Shown here one piece after another: positions 34,521 to 43,862 of a stretch of DNA of 64,000 nucleotides. Source of the stretch: Labrys miyagiensis (GTDB taxonomy: Bacteria; Pseudomonadota; Alphaproteobacteria; Rhizobiales; Labraceae); assembly GCF_030160835.1 (NCBI RefSeq), contig NZ_BSPC01000005.1, positions 186,001 to 250,000 of the forward strand. The letters are read 5' to 3'. The notes beneath the pieces were generated by a model, which did no database searches, was not told where the DNA came from, and was given only the letters and a program-made list of their open reading frames with translations. Made by a program: the position numbers and the translations under genes. Within the stretch, counting starts at the first letter, position 1, and every line of letters starts with the position of its first letter.

Positions 34521-34793
34521 ATGAGGAAGACCCTCGTCACCACCACTCTCGTTGCCCTGGCCCTGTCGCTGTCGGCCACCATGGCCGAAGCCAGTTCCGG
34601 CCGCACCGTGATCCCGCCCTCCCAGCAGAACTATACCGGCCGGCCGGAAGCGATCGATGCCATCGTCCCAGGCGCGGGCCGTGAAGTGATCCCGCCTGCT
34701 CAGCAGAACTTCCAGGGCAGGCCCGAAACTTTGCACTCGGTCGTTCCCGGCGCGGGCCGCGAGGTCATTCCGCCTGCAGAACAGCATAGCTGA
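34521..34793 (+). CDS. Small exported protein with tandem VIPPxQQN repeats
   Basis: A 90-residue product: signal peptide (TTLVALALSLSATMAEA, cleaved near residue 24) followed by two and a half copies of a 26-residue repeat of the form GRxVIPPxQQNxxGRPExxxxxVPGA, ending GREVIPPAEQHS. The mature protein is only about 65 residues, Pro-rich, without cysteines. ATG 34521 follows AGGAGA. I do not know a family with this repeat; a secreted or periplasmic structural or binding peptide is possible. It is followed by a strong hairpin. Confidence 0.8.
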   Translation: MRKTLVTTTLVALALSLSATMAEASSGRTVIPPSQQNYTGRPEAIDAIVPGAGREVIPPAQQNFQGRPETLHSVVPGAGREVIPPAEQHS

Positions 34794-34818
34794 TCTTATC
34801 TGCCAGAGATGATGACCT

Positions 34819-34854
34819 GTCGGGCCCCCGATCGTTCGCGATCGGAGGCCCGAC
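34819..34854. terminator. Strong hairpin after the small repeat protein gene
   Basis: GTCGGGCC and GGCCCGAC form the outer stem and CCGATCG/CGATCGG the inner stem, with a tight TTCG-like loop. It starts 26 bases after the stop codon. There is no T-run, so it may be an RNA-stabilising end rather than a classical terminator. Confidence 0.6.
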
Positions 34855-35014
34855 TGGTGTCTGGGGTCTAGTTTCGTCCCATCGCCACAGATTCCGCCGG
34901 CCTCTGCCAGGTCCCTCGATCCAAATTCTTGCTCGATGCCCCAACGGTAGTACCCCGGCGCCGGATTGAACCGGATCCGGATCCGGTGTTCTATCCCGCC
35001 GTGGAGACCAGACC

Positions 35015-36310
35015 ATGTCCCCCTCCGGGAAGACTCCTCTTGCCAGACTTGCCGTGGTCACCGTGCTGGCTGGTGTCGGGGCAGGGCTCGGCGGCATGGC
35101 CCTGGCGCTGCTGCTGCATGTCATCCAGCACGTCGCCTATGGCTACAGCCTCGATGCCGTGATCAGCAGCGAGAGTTTCCTGCAGGGCGTGAGCGCCGCA
35201 CCGCCCGCGCGTCGGGCTGCCGTTCTTGTCGTCTGCGGCCTGGTGGCCGGCGGAGGCTGGTGGGCGCTCTATCGCTTCGGCCGACCCCTGGTCAGTATCG
35301 GGAAGGCGGTGCGGGCGCCGGGCGAGGCGATGCCGCTGCCCGAGACGACCGTTCACGTCCTGCTGCAGATTTGTACGGTCGCCCTCGGCTCGCCGCTCGG
35401 GCGCGAAGTGGCCCCGCGAGAGATCGCCGCTGCCCTTACCGGCTGGCTGTCGCGCCAGGCCGGCCTCAATGCCGAAGAAGCCCGCATCCTCGTCGCCTGC
35501 GGCGCCGGCGCCGGCCTTGCCGCCGTTTACAATGTGCCTCTTGCCGGCGCCCTCTTCGTCCTGGAAGTGCTGCTGGGTACCTTCAGCCTGCCCGCTCTGC
35601 TGCCCGCTATCGTCACCTCCGGCATTGCCGCGCTCGTGGCCTGGATCGGCCTTGGCGATGAGGTGCAATATCCAGTGATGCCCTTCGGCATCAGCCCTTC
35701 GCTGGTGGTGTGGTCCATACTGGCGGGCCCGCTTTTCGGCGTCGCCGCTTACGGGTTCAAGCGCATCGCGACAGCGATGACCGCGCGCTCTCCCGAGGGT
35801 TGGCGCCTGGTGCCCTGGAACCTCGCCGTCTTCACGGGCATTGGCCTTGTCGCCATGAGCTTTCCACAGTTGCTCGGCAATGGCAGGGGACCGCTGCAGC
35901 TCTCCTTCGCCAACGATCTTTCCCTCGGCCTGGCTGCCACGCTGCTGGTGCTGCGCCTCGCCGTCACCCTGGCGGCGCTGCGGGCCGGCGCCAAGGGCGG
36001 CCTGCTCACCCCCGGCATGACGGTCGGCGCCCTGCTAGCCACCGTGCTGGGGTGCCTATGGACCCTTGCCTGGCCCGACGCTCCCCTCGGCGCCTTCGCC
36101 CTGATCGGCGCGGCGGCCTTCCTCTCCGCCTCCATGAACATGCCGCTGACCGCGATCGCCCTGATCCTCGAATTCACGCGTGTCGGCCAGGATTTTCTCT
36201 TTCCTCTCATTTTTGCCGTCAGCGGTTCCATCGCCGCCGAAAGGCTCTGCGCCATCACCTTCAGGGCCGCGCCGCAGCCGGTGGCCGTGCCCAGCGCTTC
36301 CCATCCCTGA
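35015..36310 (+). CDS. ClC-family chloride channel/antiporter
   Basis: A 431-residue membrane protein with about ten hydrophobic helices. The ClC selectivity motifs are recognisable though divergent: GREVAPRE at 129-136 in place of GREGP, with Glu131 in the position of the gating glutamate, and GLLTPGM near residue 330 in place of GxFxP. The GSGIP motif is replaced by a segment around RAPGEAMP, so anion selectivity may differ. No CBS domains. ClC exchangers of bacteria support acid resistance. It is followed 15 bases later by fumC on the same strand. Confidence 0.87.
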   Translation: MSPSGKTPLARLAVVTVLAGVGAGLGGMALALLLHVIQHVAYGYSLDAVISSESFLQGVSAAPPARRAAVLVVCGLVAGGGWWALYRFGRPLVSIGKAVRAPGEAMPLPETTVHVLLQICTVALGSPLGREVAPREIAAALTGWLSRQAGLNAEEARILVACGAGAGLAAVYNVPLAGALFVLEVLLGTFSLPALLPAIVTSGIAALVAWIGLGDEVQYPVMPFGISPSLVVWSILAGPLFGVAAYGFKRIATAMTARSPEGWRLVPWNLAVFTGIGLVAMSFPQLLGNGRGPLQLSFANDLSLGLAATLLVLRLAVTLAALRAGAKGGLLTPGMTVGALLATVLGCLWTLAWPDAPLGAFALIGAAAFLSASMNMPLTAIALILEFTRVGQDFLFPLIFAVSGSIAAERLCAITFRAAPQPVAVPSASHP

Positions 36311-36325
36311 ACAGAGGAGAAGACG

Positions 36326-37732
36326 ATGCCCGACATCCGCATCGAATCCGACAGTCTCGGTACGGTCGAGGTTCCGGCCGACAAATTATGGGGTGCCCAG
36401 ACGCAGCGCTCCCTGGAGCATTTCAGCATCGGCAAGGACCTCATGCCGCGCGAGATGATCACCGCCTATGCCGTGCTCAAGCGCTCGGCCGCCCAGGCGA
36501 ATCTCTCGGGCGGACGGCTCGACAAGGAGCGTCACGACCTCATCCTCAAGGTCTGCGACGAGCTGCTGGCTGGTCAGCACCACGAGATGTTCCCCCTGCA
36601 TGTCTGGATGACCGGCAGCGGCACCCAGTTCAACATGAACGTCAATGAGGTAGTCTCGAACCGCTGCTGCCAGCTTGCGGGCACGGCGCTCGGCAGCAAG
36701 ACGCCGGTTCACCCCAACGACCATGTGAACATGTCGCAGTCCTCGAACGACAGCTTCCCGTCGGCGATGTATATCGCGGCCGCGGTCGGCGTGACCGCGC
36801 GCCTCGTCCCGGCCGTCACCGAATTGCGCGATGCCATCGCGGCCAAGGCGAGCGGGTGGGATGACATCGTCAAGATCGGCCGCACCCATATGCAGGACGC
36901 GACGCCGCTGACGCTCGGCCAGGAATGGTCCGGTTATGCCGGCATGCTGACGGATGGCCTTGAGCGCATCGCCGACGCGCTGAAGGGCGTCTATCACCTG
37001 GCGCTTGGAGGCACTGCGGTGGGCACCGGCATCAATGCCGCGCCGGGCTTTGCCGAAGCCGTAGCGGCGGAGATCGCGGGCAACACCGGCTTGCCCTTCG
37101 TCACCGCCCCCAACAAGTTCACCGTGCAGGGCGCCCACGACGCGCTGGTGCAGCTCTCGGGCACGCTGCGCACGCTGGCGACCTCGCTCTACAAGATCGG
37201 CAACGATATCCGCCTGATGTCCTGCGGCCCGCGCGCCGGCTTTGCCGAGCTGATCATTCCGGAAAACGAACCAGGCTCCTCGATCATGCCCGGCAAGGTC
37301 AATCCCACCCAGGCCGAGGCCCTTACCATGCTCGCCGTGCAGGTGATGGCGAACGACGTTGCGGTCGGTTTCGGCGGCGCCGGCGGCTATCTGGAGATGA
37401 ATGTCTACAAGCCCCTGATCATCGCCAACATCGCCCAGTCCATCACGCTGCTCAGCGATGGCTGCACCAATTTCCGCAAGTTCCTGGTGGAGGGTACGGA
37501 GCCGAACCGCAAGAAGATCGCCGAATATGTCGAGCGGTCCCTCATGCTCGTCACGGCGCTGGCGCCGGTGATCGGCTATGACAAGGCCTCGAAGATCGCC
37601 CACCACGCCATGGATCACGATCTCACGCTCAAGGCCGCGGCGCTCGAACTCGGCTTTGTCAGCGAGGCCGAGTTCGATCGGGTGGTCGATCCCGCCAAGA
37701 TGGTGAAGCCTTACGTGGCCACGGCCGGCTGA
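36326..37732 (+). CDS. fumC: Fumarate hydratase class II
   Basis: A 468-residue enzyme interconverting fumarate and L-malate without an iron-sulfur cluster. It starts [20 protein letters not shown] with [10 protein letters not shown], has the [13 protein letters not shown] segment, [17 protein letters not shown], the catalytic loop [16 protein letters not shown], and the usual length. It lies between the ClC gene (15 bases upstream) and the malic enzyme gene (51 bases downstream), so malate formed here could feed the next enzyme. A GAGGAG site precedes the ATG. Confidence 0.96.
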   Translation: MPDIRIESDSLGTVEVPADKLWGAQTQRSLEHFSIGKDLMPREMITAYAVLKRSAAQANLSGGRLDKERHDLILKVCDELLAGQHHEMFPLHVWMTGSGTQFNMNVNEVVSNRCCQLAGTALGSKTPVHPNDHVNMSQSSNDSFPSAMYIAAAVGVTARLVPAVTELRDAIAAKASGWDDIVKIGRTHMQDATPLTLGQEWSGYAGMLTDGLERIADALKGVYHLALGGTAVGTGINAAPGFAEAVAAEIAGNTGLPFVTAPNKFTVQGAHDALVQLSGTLRTLATSLYKIGNDIRLMSCGPRAGFAELIIPENEPGSSIMPGKVNPTQAEALTMLAVQVMANDVAVGFGGAGGYLEMNVYKPLIIANIAQSITLLSDGCTNFRKFLVEGTEPNRKKIAEYVERSLMLVTALAPVIGYDKASKIAHHAMDHDLTLKAAALELGFVSEAEFDRVVDPAKMVKPYVATAG

Positions 37733-37783
37733 GGGCTGGTCCTGTCCTTCAAGCGATTTCGATGATCATCTGGAGCCCATCCG

Positions 37784-39412
37784 ATGTCCGACCAGAACTC
37801 GAATTCCGGCTATGCCCTCCTGCGCAATCCCCGCCTCAACAAGGGCAGCGCCTTCAGCGAGGAGGAGCGTCGCGCCTATGGCCTGGAGGGCCTGCTGCCA
37901 CCCGTGCCGACCACCCTTACGCTCCAGGTCGCCCGCATCCATGCCGAACTCGGCAATCTCGACAATGACCTGCAGAAATATCTGCTGCTCTCCGACCTGC
38001 AAGCCCGCAACGAGACCCTGTTCTATGCGGTGCTGATGTCTGATCCGGCGACCTTCATGCCGCTGGTCTACACGCCCACGGTGGGCGAGGCCTGCCAGAA
38101 GTTCGACCATATCTTCAGGGCTTCCCGCGGCGTCTATCTGCCGATCACCGCGCGCGGACGGTTGAAGGAGCTGCTCGACAACTGGCCGATGAAGGATGTG
38201 CGTTTCATCGTGGTGACCGATGGCGAGCGCATTCTCGGCCTCGGCGATCTCGGCGTCGGCGGCATGGGCATCCCGATCGGCAAGCTCGCGCTCTACACCG
38301 CCTGCGCCGGCGTGCCGCCGGAATATTGCCTGCCGGTGACGCTCGATGTCGGCACCAACAATGAGAGCCTCCTGGAGGACCCGCTCTATCTCGGCCTGCG
38401 CCAGCACCGGGTGCGCGGGGCCGACTACATGGCCTTCATCAACGAATTCGTCCAGGCCGTGCAGGTTCTCTATCCCAGATGCTGCATCCAGTGGGAGGAT
38501 TTCGCCAATATCAACGCCGTGCCAATCCTCGAAACCTACCGTGACAAGGTCTGCACCTATAATGACGACATCCAGGGTACGGCCGCCGTGGCGCTCGCGG
38601 GGATGTACGGCGCTCTGCGCATCTCCGGCCAGAAGCTCACCGACCAGCGCTTCCTCTTCCTCGGCGGCGGCTCGGCGGCCACCGGCATCGCCGAGCTGAT
38701 CAGCCAGGCCATGGCCCTGGAGGGGCTCGACATCGCCGCCGCGCGGGATCGCAACACGCTGTTCGACATCAACGGGCTGATGGTCAAGTCGAGGACCGAT
38801 CTCGCCGACTTCCAGAAGCCCTTCGCGCTCGATCATGCGCCGGTCTCGACCTTCGTCGAAGCCGTCCACGCTTTGCGTCCCACGGGCATCATCGGCGTCA
38901 GCACCGTACCGAAGCTGTTCAACCAGCGGGTCATCGAGGCCATGGCCGAGATCAACGAGCGGCCGATCATTTTCCCTTATTCCAACCCGACATCGCGCTC
39001 GGAATGCACGGCGGAGGAGGCCTATCGCTGGTCCGGGGGACGGGCGATCTTCGCCAGCGGCAGCCCCTTCGGCCCGGTCGAGATCGCCGGAAAGATCCTC
39101 GTCCCCGGCCAGGGCAACAATGTCTACATCTTCCCGGCCATGGGCATGGCGGTCTTCGCCACCGAGGCGACGCGCGTGACGGAGGAGATGTTCATCGTGG
39201 CGGCCAAGGCCGTGGCCGAGCAGGTCACCGACAAGAGCCTGGCGACTGGCCTGATCTATCCGCCGCAAAGCCAGATCTTCGAAGCCTCCCTCCATGTCGC
39301 GGCGCGCGTGGCGGAATATATCTTCGACCACAAGCTCGCGCGGATCGAACGGCCCGCCGACATTGGCAAGCTGGTCGCGTCCCGGGTCTATCATCCCGCC
39401 TACGCTGCGTGA
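37784..39412 (+). CDS. maeA: NAD-dependent malic enzyme
   Basis: A 542-residue enzyme of the SfcA/MaeA class that decarboxylates malate to pyruvate with NAD. Motifs: YTPTVGEACQKFDHIF, the active-site region TDGERILGLGDLGVGGMGIP, metal-binding EDFANINA and YNDDIQGTAAVALAG, and the dinucleotide site FLFLGGGSAATGIAEL. The long form without a phosphotransacetylase tail indicates the NAD enzyme rather than MaeB. It follows fumC, giving a fumarate-malate-pyruvate route, and is followed by a ThrE-like exporter. Confidence 0.95.
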   Translation: MSDQNSNSGYALLRNPRLNKGSAFSEEERRAYGLEGLLPPVPTTLTLQVARIHAELGNLDNDLQKYLLLSDLQARNETLFYAVLMSDPATFMPLVYTPTVGEACQKFDHIFRASRGVYLPITARGRLKELLDNWPMKDVRFIVVTDGERILGLGDLGVGGMGIPIGKLALYTACAGVPPEYCLPVTLDVGTNNESLLEDPLYLGLRQHRVRGADYMAFINEFVQAVQVLYPRCCIQWEDFANINAVPILETYRDKVCTYNDDIQGTAAVALAGMYGALRISGQKLTDQRFLFLGGGSAATGIAELISQAMALEGLDIAAARDRNTLFDINGLMVKSRTDLADFQKPFALDHAPVSTFVEAVHALRPTGIIGVSTVPKLFNQRVIEAMAEINERPIIFPYSNPTSRSECTAEEAYRWSGGRAIFASGSPFGPVEIAGKILVPGQGNNVYIFPAMGMAVFATEATRVTEEMFIVAAKAVAEQVTDKSLATGLIYPPQSQIFEASLHVAARVAEYIFDHKLARIERPADIGKLVASRVYHPAYAA

Positions 39413-39437
39413 TGGCGTGGGACGGGGGATATCGACA

Positions 39438-40709
39438 ATGACCGGCATCAGTGGGAATGAGGCGGCCGCGCCGGGCCGTGCCAAGGCTGACGACGCCCTG
39501 GCGCTGGTGCGGCAGGTGGTGACTCTCCTGTTCGAGAACGGGCAGACGACGGCGCGCACCGTCGAGGCGGCCGAGCGCATCGGCAAGGCGCTCCGCCAGG
39601 ACGTAAGGGTGCTGCCGCGCTGGGGCGAACTTGCGATCGAGATCGAGGGGTCCGGGCGCCTCGACCTCACCGAAGCGCAGCCTGCCGGCGTCGACATGAA
39701 CCGCGTGGCCCGCTGCATGGCGATGGTCGACGACATCGCCGGTGGCCGCATCGACGTCGCGGCCGCGCGGTCTTCCCTCATCGCCATCGCGCATCAGCCG
39801 CCGGCCTCGACCCCACGCTTTGCCGTCATGGCCGCTGCCGGCGCCGCCGCCCTCGCGGTGATCTTCGGCGAGACGCAGCTTCTCAGCCTCGCTTTGATCG
39901 CCCTGTCGACCGGCATGGGCGCGCTGTTGCGCCGGGGCCTGGCCCGGATGAGCCACAACCTCTTCGTCCAGCCGCTCTGCGCGGCGCTGCTGGCGGGCAT
40001 CATCGGCGCTGTCGCCGAGCGGCTGCAGCTTTCCTCGGCCCTGCATCTCGTCACGGTCTGCCCCTGTATGATCCTGGTGCCGGGGCCGCATCTCCTTAAC
40101 GGCGCCCTCGACCTCGCGCGCGGACGCATCCCGCTGGGCCTCGCCCGCTTCACCTATGCCGGCCTGATCATCCTGATGATTTGCGCCGGCTTGCTGGCAG
40201 GCCTCGCCCTTGGCGGCGAAACGCTCGACGTGCAGAGTGCCAGTGTCGCCGTGCCCTTCATCTGGGACCTCATCGCCGCCGGTATCGCCGTATCTGCCTT
40301 CGGCAGCTTCTTCTCCATGCCATGGCGGACCCTGCCGGTGCCGATCCTGATCGGCATGCTCGCCCACGCCTGCCGCTGGCTGCTGATCGCGAAGGCAGGC
40401 GCAGGTGTCGCACCAGCGGCCTTCGTCGCCTGCCTTCTGGTCGGCATCTTGGTCACCCCGATCGCCGACCGGCTGCGCGTGCCCTTCGCCGCCTTCGGCT
40501 TCGCCTCGGTGGTGTCGCTGATGCCCGGCGTCTTCCTGTTCCGGATGGCAGGCGGGCTGGTCGATTTCGTCGCCCTCGGCTCCAGGGCGCCGGCGGATCT
40601 TCTCGCCGGCATTATCGCAGACGGCGGGACCGCCTTGCTCATCCTGCTCGCCATGGCCTTCGGCCTCATTGTCCCGAAATTCTTCATCGAGCGCGTGTGG
40701 CCGGGGTGA
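39438..40709 (+). CDS. Threonine/serine exporter (ThrE) family protein
   Basis: A 423-residue protein. Residues about 20-130 form the cytoplasmic ThrE domain (LVRQVVTLLFENGQTTARTVE); about ten membrane helices follow, with LVTVCPCMILVPGPHLLNG typical of the family and a ThrE_2-like second half (FGFASVVSLMPGVFLFRM). It exports threonine, serine or another small acid. ATG 39438 begins the family-like N-terminus 25 bases after maeA. Its link to fumC and maeA suggests export of a metabolite made by them, but this is inference. Confidence 0.88.
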   Translation: MTGISGNEAAAPGRAKADDALALVRQVVTLLFENGQTTARTVEAAERIGKALRQDVRVLPRWGELAIEIEGSGRLDLTEAQPAGVDMNRVARCMAMVDDIAGGRIDVAAARSSLIAIAHQPPASTPRFAVMAAAGAAALAVIFGETQLLSLALIALSTGMGALLRRGLARMSHNLFVQPLCAALLAGIIGAVAERLQLSSALHLVTVCPCMILVPGPHLLNGALDLARGRIPLGLARFTYAGLIILMICAGLLAGLALGGETLDVQSASVAVPFIWDLIAAGIAVSAFGSFFSMPWRTLPVPILIGMLAHACRWLLIAKAGAGVAPAAFVACLLVGILVTPIADRLRVPFAAFGFASVVSLMPGVFLFRMAGGLVDFVALGSRAPADLLAGIIADGGTALLILLAMAFGLIVPKFFIERVWPG

Positions 40710-40716
40710 GCCGGCC

Positions 40717-41316
40717 TCAAGCCTCCTGCGTCAGGCTTGCATCCCGGATCGCGCAGGGCTCCGCTCGGCAGGCGACGCGCGCCGATCTCTCCTTGGCGAC
40801 GACATCCAGACGGCAATGCTCATGCCTGCCGTCGGCGCAGCACTGCACCTCCTCGCATTCGATGCGCTTCTTCCCGGCCTCCGAGCCGAGCAGGAAGTGG
40901 AAGGCGCCCGCGAGGAAGCCCTCGAACATGTAGCAGACAGGGCGGTCGGTGCGGTCGGCCTGTTCGAGCGCAAAGATGGAATTGCGCAGGCTGAGGCTCG
41001 CCCGATGGACGGCAAGATCGAGCTTGTCGACGCTGAACTGGCCCCAGCCCCGTTGCGACAGGCGCTCGAAATAGAACCGGAAGGTAGCCTCCCGTTCCAT
41101 GCCGTATTTGGCGGCCGTGGTCTCGCACCAATGCACCGCCGACTTGCGCGTCGCCGCGTGCAGGATGGCGCGGTAGGTCTGGAGCCCGAGGGCCTGCTCG
41201 ACCGCGACATGGTTGTTCACCAGGAAATGCCTGGGAAGATAGACCATGGGCAGCCCGTCCGTGCGCCAGATGCCGCTGTCTTCGTCGACATCGATCGCGA
41301 CCGCCGGATTGCCCAT
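40717..41316 (-). CDS. V4R (4-vinyl reductase) domain protein
   Basis: A 199-residue protein whose C-terminal part has the V4R pattern: AGAFHFLLGSEAGKKRIECEE, VQCCADGRHEHCRLDV. V4R domains bind small hydrophobic ligands or metals and occur in regulators such as XylR-type activators and in BchJ; here it stands without an ATPase or HTH domain. The N-terminus carries a helical segment (HAATRKSAVHWCETTAAKYG). ATG 41316 has GAGGAGGG upstream. It lies 14 bases after the amidohydrolase gene, so it is probably a catabolic accessory protein. Confidence 0.75.
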   Translation of the reverse strand: MGNPAVAIDVDEDSGIWRTDGLPMVYLPRHFLVNNHVAVEQALGLQTYRAILHAATRKSAVHWCETTAAKYGMEREATFRFYFERLSQRGWGQFSVDKLDLAVHRASLSLRNSIFALEQADRTDRPVCYMFEGFLAGAFHFLLGSEAGKKRIECEEVQCCADGRHEHCRLDVVAKERSARVACRAEPCAIRDASLTQEA

Positions 41317-41330
41317 GGCGAGAACCCTCC

Positions 41331-42605
41331 TCAGGCCGCTTTCTTCTGGACCGAGACGGATTTCGACTGGTCCTTGTAGAGCTCGCCATCCTTCATGATC
41401 ACCACAAGGTTCTCTTCGTGCACCATCATGTCGAGGTCCTTCAAGGGATCGCCGTTCACCAGCAGGATGTCGGCGATGAAGCCTTCCTTGATCATGCCGA
41501 GTTCGTCGCCGAGACCCATGACCTGGCCGCCGAGGCGCGTGCCGCACTGCAGCGCCTCGCTGGGCGAATAGCCGAGCAGGTCGACGAAATGCTTGAGGTC
41601 GCGGGCATTGGTGCCCTGGGGGGTCTGGGCAAAGCCGTAATCGCCGCCGATCAAGGCGCGCACGCCGCGCTTGCGCAGTTCGGTATAGACGGCGCGGCTG
41701 TCGTCGAGGATGCGCTGCATGCCGAACTTCACTGCCATCTCATGGGTGAAGCCCCAGGGCTCGCCCTCATAGAGCGTACCATAGATGATGCCGATGGCCG
41801 GGCCGACGAAGATGCGGTCCTTGGCCGATTCCAGCATGTCCAGCGCTTCTTCGTCGGCGGATTCGCAGTGATAGATCACGTCGACGCCACACTTCACCGC
41901 GCGCTTGACCGAATTGGCGGCGCGGGCATGGCAGTTGATCTTCTTGCCGAAATCGCGGGCCACGGAGACAGCCGTGCGGACCTCTTCCTCGCTCATCACG
42001 GTGAGGCCACCATGGGCCGCCGGGCTGAGATCATCGCCCGAGATGTTGATCTTGATGTTGTCGGCGCCCTCGCGGCAGCACAGGCGCACCGCCTTGGTGA
42101 TCTCCTCGACGCCGTCGGCGATCATGCCGAAGCTCTCATGATACATATGCTGCTGGCGCTCGTCGCCGAGGCCGCCGGTCACGGTGATCTCGGGGCTGCC
42201 GGCGCGCAGGCGCGGTCCAGGCAGGCGGCCGGCATTGATCTCGTTGCGGATCACGATGTCGAGGCGCAGCTTCGAGGTGGCGGCGCTGTAGGCGCTGGTG
42301 AAACCGTGGTCGAGCAGCGTCTTGGCGTTGCGCATGGTGAGGAGCAGATGCTCTTCCGGCGGGATCAGGCCGAGATCGGAATCCTTCACCGCGCCGCCGA
42401 AGGAGATATGGGCGTGGCCCTCGACCAGGCCGGGCAGCAGGGTCATGCCGTTACAGTCGACGACGGTGGCGCCATCGCCCGAGAGCTGGTTTAGCGTGTG
42501 GGCGATCGTCTTGATGCGCCCTCCCTCGACCAGGACATCGCCGGGAAAGCTTTCGGCGCCCGTCGCGTCCCAGACCTTGGCATTGCGAAATAGGACTCTT
42601 GTCAT
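41331..42605 (-). CDS. Amidohydrolase-family metal-dependent hydrolase (imidazolonepropionase/prolidase-like)
   Basis: A protein of 424 residues. The first metal-binding pair is His64-x-His66 (LVEGHAHISFGG); further histidines lie in INCHARAANSV and VIYHCESADEE, and the catalytic Asp in IGGDYGFAQTPQG. The N-terminal and C-terminal beta-sandwich halves (VLFRNAKVWDATG; GFIADILLVNGDPLKDL) are typical of the superfamily. The ATG at 42605 has a well-spaced AGAGGG; the one at 42611 is too close. Its substrate is probably a cyclic or linear amide or carbamate; it shares an operon with the V4R protein and probably the FAH-family enzyme. Confidence 0.85.
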   Translation of the reverse strand: MTRVLFRNAKVWDATGAESFPGDVLVEGGRIKTIAHTLNQLSGDGATVVDCNGMTLLPGLVEGHAHISFGGAVKDSDLGLIPPEEHLLLTMRNAKTLLDHGFTSAYSAATSKLRLDIVIRNEINAGRLPGPRLRAGSPEITVTGGLGDERQQHMYHESFGMIADGVEEITKAVRLCCREGADNIKINISGDDLSPAAHGGLTVMSEEEVRTAVSVARDFGKKINCHARAANSVKRAVKCGVDVIYHCESADEEALDMLESAKDRIFVGPAIGIIYGTLYEGEPWGFTHEMAVKFGMQRILDDSRAVYTELRKRGVRALIGGDYGFAQTPQGTNARDLKHFVDLLGYSPSEALQCGTRLGGQVMGLGDELGMIKEGFIADILLVNGDPLKDLDMMVHEENLVVIMKDGELYKDQSKSVSVQKKAA

Positions 42606-42743
42606 GACCATTGCCCTCTGTGGTTTCGATCAATCATTGCTTGAAGAAAAGTTGCGGTCTCACGGAGACGCAACTTTCCATAACGCCTTGTCTTGACAAC
42701 TATTTCTGGCCCGGGAGCCTATCGACTCCCTCGGGAAATGCAC

Positions 42744-42847
42744 TAGAGCAAAGCGCGTTCAAGCGTGAACGCTTCTTTGCTCTCACTCTTCGTTTCGACG
42801 CGTCTTTGCGATTCTTGCCGATTCCGGCAAATCGCAAAACGCTTTAG
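42744..42847 (+). repeat. Family-1 intergenic repeat, copy C, supplying a stop codon
   Basis: Same 104-base two-hairpin unit. Its last bases CTTTAG read CTAAAG on the minus strand and provide the TAA stop codon of the FAH-family gene (42846-42844). It separates that gene from the amidohydrolase gene. Confidence 0.9.
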
Positions 42848-43725
42848 TTCAAAGTCGGCTCGTGCGCGGGATCGTCGGCAATGTGGTTGGACAGGATGCC
42901 GACGCCCTCGAGCTCCACCTCGCAGACATCGCCATGCTTCATGAAGAGCTGCGGCTTGCGGGCCATGCCCACGCCCGATGGCGTGCCGCTGACGATGATG
43001 TCGCCCGGCAGCAGGGTGATCGCCTCGCTCAGGATCGAGATCAGGGAGGCGATGGAGAAGATCATGTCGTCGGTAGAGGCATCCTGCACGACCTGGCCGT
43101 TGAGGCGGGTCTGGATGTGCAGGCCCTTGCCGCCGGCGGGCAGCTCGTCGGCCGTGACGAAGACGGGGCCGAAGGAACCGGTACCGTCGAAATTCTTGCC
43201 CACCGTCCATTGCGGGGCGCGGGTCTGGAAGTCGCGGATGGAGGCGTCGTTGAAGACGGAATAGCCGGCGACATGGTCGAGGGCGCGGGCCTCGGGGATA
43301 TGGCGGCCGGCCTTGCCGATCACCGCCACCATCTCGCCCTCATAGTCGAGCTGGATGGACACCGTGGGGCGGCGGATCGCCGCGCCATGGCCGATCAGGC
43401 TGGTGTTGAAGCGCGCGAAGATGGTCGGGTAGGTTGGCGGCGTGAAGCCGCTCTCCAGCGAATGGTCGACATAATTGAGGCCGACGCAGATGATCTTGCC
43501 CGGCGTGGGCAAAGGCGGCAGCCATTCCACCGCCTTGGGATCGATGCTCCGGCCAGCTTCCAGGCGCTTGCCCGCCGCCTGCAGCGCACCACCATCGGCC
43601 GTGAGCAATTGGGCGAGATGGCCAGGGAAGGCCGCGTCCGTCTCCGTCAGGCCACGGAGCTCTCCGCTCGGCAGTTCGATGGCAAGCCCTGCGCCGCCGG
43701 GCGACTTGTAAGCAGCAAAACGCAC
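42844..43725 (-). CDS. Fumarylacetoacetate hydrolase (FAH) family protein
   Basis: A 293-residue enzyme of the FAH superfamily, which hydrolyses or decarboxylates beta-keto/keto-enol acids. Core signatures: KIICVGLNYVDHSLESG, the metal-ligand strand LDYEGEMVAVIGK, GYSVFNDASIRDFQ, and PLPGDIIVSGTPSGVGM-like ending (LLPGDIIVSGTPSGVGMARK). The stop TAA is provided by the adjoining repeat. It is divergent from the GntR regulator gene, and an AT-rich double operator lies between. It is the first gene of a presumed catabolic operon with the amidohydrolase and V4R genes. Confidence 0.9.
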   Translation of the reverse strand: MRFAAYKSPGGAGLAIELPSGELRGLTETDAAFPGHLAQLLTADGGALQAAGKRLEAGRSIDPKAVEWLPPLPTPGKIICVGLNYVDHSLESGFTPPTYPTIFARFNTSLIGHGAAIRRPTVSIQLDYEGEMVAVIGKAGRHIPEARALDHVAGYSVFNDASIRDFQTRAPQWTVGKNFDGTGSFGPVFVTADELPAGGKGLHIQTRLNGQVVQDASTDDMIFSIASLISILSEAITLLPGDIIVSGTPSGVGMARKPQLFMKHGDVCEVELEGVGILSNHIADDPAHEPTLN

Positions 43726-43768
43726 TGATCATCCTCCCTCGTGGACGACGAACCTTGTCTCGATATTA

Positions 43769-43831
43769 TATATATGTCAACATAGAATATATTATTTTGC
43801 GAGTTTGATATCTGAGCCACATAATATATTC
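43769..43831. promoter_or_regulatory. AT-rich double operator between FAH gene and GntR gene (site 1)
   Basis: A 30-base block (43769-43798) beginning TATATATGTCAACATAGAAT matches the block at 50432-50461 at 27 of 30 positions. Within it GAATATATTAT (43785-43795) is the exact inverse of ATAATATATTC (43821-43831), with 25 bases between. The region stands out as AT-only islands in GC-rich DNA. It is the likely site for the GntR-family regulator encoded at 43863, controlling both directions. Confidence 0.75.
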
Positions 43832-43862
43832 TACTGCGAGATTCCTCCGGTTAAGGTTCACA

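Noticed and set aside
37766-39787. 673-codon minus-strand frame opposite the malic enzyme gene
   Set aside because: Composition typical of antisense frames in GC-rich DNA; the malic enzyme motifs lie on the plus strand.
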